Assembly (NCBI RefSeq): GCF_012276985.1
Contig: NZ_JAAXMM010000012.1
Coordinates: 1 to 64,000, forward strand
From: Agrobacterium sp. a22-2
Lineage (GTDB): Bacteria; Pseudomonadota; Alphaproteobacteria; Rhizobiales; Rhizobiaceae
DNA: 64,000 nucleotides
Direction: 5' to 3'
A program made the translations under genes and the position numbers. The notes under the pieces were generated by a model. That model was given only the letters and a program-made list of their open reading frames with translations, was not told the DNA's origin and did not search any database. This document shows positions 63,074 through 64,000 of the stretch, one piece after another. Positions within the stretch are counted from its first letter, which is position 1. Every line of letters begins with the position of its first letter.

Positions 63074-64000
63074 TCAATCCACCGGCCTGAACGGTGCGAG
63101 CGACAGTTGCGGGCTGGAAACGGCCAGGACCTTGAACAGTTCGCCCATGCGCCCTTCGCCGGCGCCGGCCAGGCGGTCGACCGCTTCCAGTATGGCGCGC
63201 TGCGTCAGCGCGCTCTTGTCGCGGCCAAGCGCCGAAGCCCGATCCTCGAGACCAAGGCCGACCAGGAAATCGCCCTGGCGAAGGCAGCCGTTGATATGGA
63301 CGCTGGCCGCCCGCGCCGTCCTGGCAAGATCCTCGAAATCCACATGGCTGGTCAGATCGGCCCGGCCGGGATGGGCGAGCGGCGGATCGAATGCATGGGA
63401 CAACACCGCCTGCAGCGTGTCGCCGAAGCCGGTGGCCAGATGGCCGTAGTCGATGACCAGGGCGGTACCGCCGGATTGGGTCAGGCGTTCGCAGATTGCC
63501 ACCATCACGGCCTGACGCGCCGGTGCGTATTCGAAAATGGTGCCGATCGGCGGTGTCGGTGCGCCGACCGGCAGCAGCGACGGATCGAGGCCGGCGATGC
63601 CGACGGTGAAGGCGAGCTCGCCGTCTGCGTCGAGGCCGACCATGCGCTCGCGAAAACCGGCTGATGTGCGGACGAACTGGCGGATGGGGATCGCGTCGAA
63701 CAGTTCGTTGGCCGCCAGCAACGTAAAGCCCTCCGGCAATTCGTCGAAGCCGGAATGCCAGTCGATCTTCTCGATATGGTCGGCCAGCGTCTGGCGCTGC
63801 ACCTGGCGCAGCCGTTCGCTGGTCTCCACCAGATGGACCGTGGAGGAACGGTAGAAATCCGGCGCCAGCCTGGCGATGACGCGCAGCATGTCGGCCATCA
63901 TCGTGCCGCGGCCGGGTCCGACCTCAACGAGGCGCACCGGGGCGGGACAGGCGTGGCGCTGCCAGGCGTGCACCATGAACACGCCGAGCATTTCGCCGAA
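63074..64000 (-). CDS. MidA/NDUFAF7-like SAM-dependent methyltransferase (5' end outside window)
   Basis: The reading frame runs off the right edge of the window. At least 309 codons are visible, including the SAM site LVEVGPGRGTMMADMLRV, then LLAANELFDAIPIRQFV and ALVIDYGHLATGFGDTLQAV. These are hallmarks of the DUF185/MidA family, relatives of the mitochondrial complex I arginine methyltransferase. The N-terminal ~60 residues are missing. In many rhizobia lgt precedes this gene (from memory). The 3' end is 127 bp from pgeF. Confidence 0.88.
   Translation of the reverse strand, partial: FGEMLGVFMVHAWQRHACPAPVRLVEVGPGRGTMMADMLRVIARLAPDFYRSSTVHLVETSERLRQVQRQTLADHIEKIDWHSGFDELPEGFTLLAANELFDAIPIRQFVRTSAGFRERMVGLDADGELAFTVGIAGLDPSLLPVGAPTPPIGTIFEYAPARQAVMVAICERLTQSGGTALVIDYGHLATGFGDTLQAVLSHAFDPPLAHPGRADLTSHVDFEDLARTARAASVHINGCLRQGDFLVGLGLEDRASALGRDKSALTQRAILEAVDRLAGAGEGRMGELFKVLAVSSPQLSLAPFRPVD

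Overview
The window is a 64 kb piece of a GC-rich alphaproteobacterial chromosome. A member of the Rhizobiaceae (Rhizobium/Agrobacterium/Ciceribacter type) is the best fit. Supporting evidence is the petABC operon with a fused-free cytochrome b and separate c1, a ClpS2-type adaptor, rhizobial-type flagellin, the order midA-pgeF-M24-lipoprotein-prs, and many copies of palindromic intergenic elements of the rhizobial RIME type. It is a mostly ordinary housekeeping backbone. I see no prophage, insertion sequence, CRISPR array, tRNA or rRNA gene.

Layout. 0-9.4 kb: a saccharopine-dehydrogenase-like gene divergent from an Lrp regulator, a tandem HD-GYP protein, clpP, two alpha/beta hydrolases, a membrane diguanylate cyclase, a BenE transporter and a BrnT/BrnA toxin-antitoxin pair. 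9.4-17.9 kb: leuA preceded by a leucine-rich leader peptide and competing RNA pairings, then small metabolic genes (hydrolase, phosphoesterase, Nudix, glutathionyl-hydroquinone reductase, two GNATs) and a divergent MBL-hydrolase/LysR pair. 17.9-24.7 kb: a leftward MoxR/DUF58/DUF4159/VWA-like operon. 24.8-27.4 kb: a tightly overlapped DUF1285-CoA pyrophosphatase-CCA transferase operon. 27.4-34.2 kb: an accessory-looking stretch rich in repeats, with hemF, small unknown genes, an isolated flagellin facing an N-terminally altered flagellin-like paralog, and a hydrolase with a long Pro/Ala-rich tail. 34.2-40.7 kb: soxR with a perfect SoxR promoter aimed antisense into a frameshifted trmL, an 18-residue leader peptide with a terminator, and two paralogous ABC exporters. 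40.7-49 kb: petABC, apt, LysE/AraC, glutathione peroxidase, two MaoC genes and ychF. 49-56.4 kb: clpS2, aqpZ, pth, rplY, a methyltransferase, and a GAF-HTH regulator next to an aldehyde dehydrogenase and DUF779. 56.6-64 kb: a chemoreceptor, prs, a lipoprotein, an M24-fold protein lacking metal ligands, pgeF, and midA cut by the window end.

The most interesting signals are regulatory or paralog-divergence cases rather than a large new system: (i) the leu leader, in which the Leu codons themselves pair with the switch segment; (ii) the leader peptide plus terminator in front of the ABC exporters; (iii) the orphan SoxR promoter; (iv) the flagellin-like protein without a normal N-terminal flagellin domain. 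All family assignments come from reading the translations; no database search was run.
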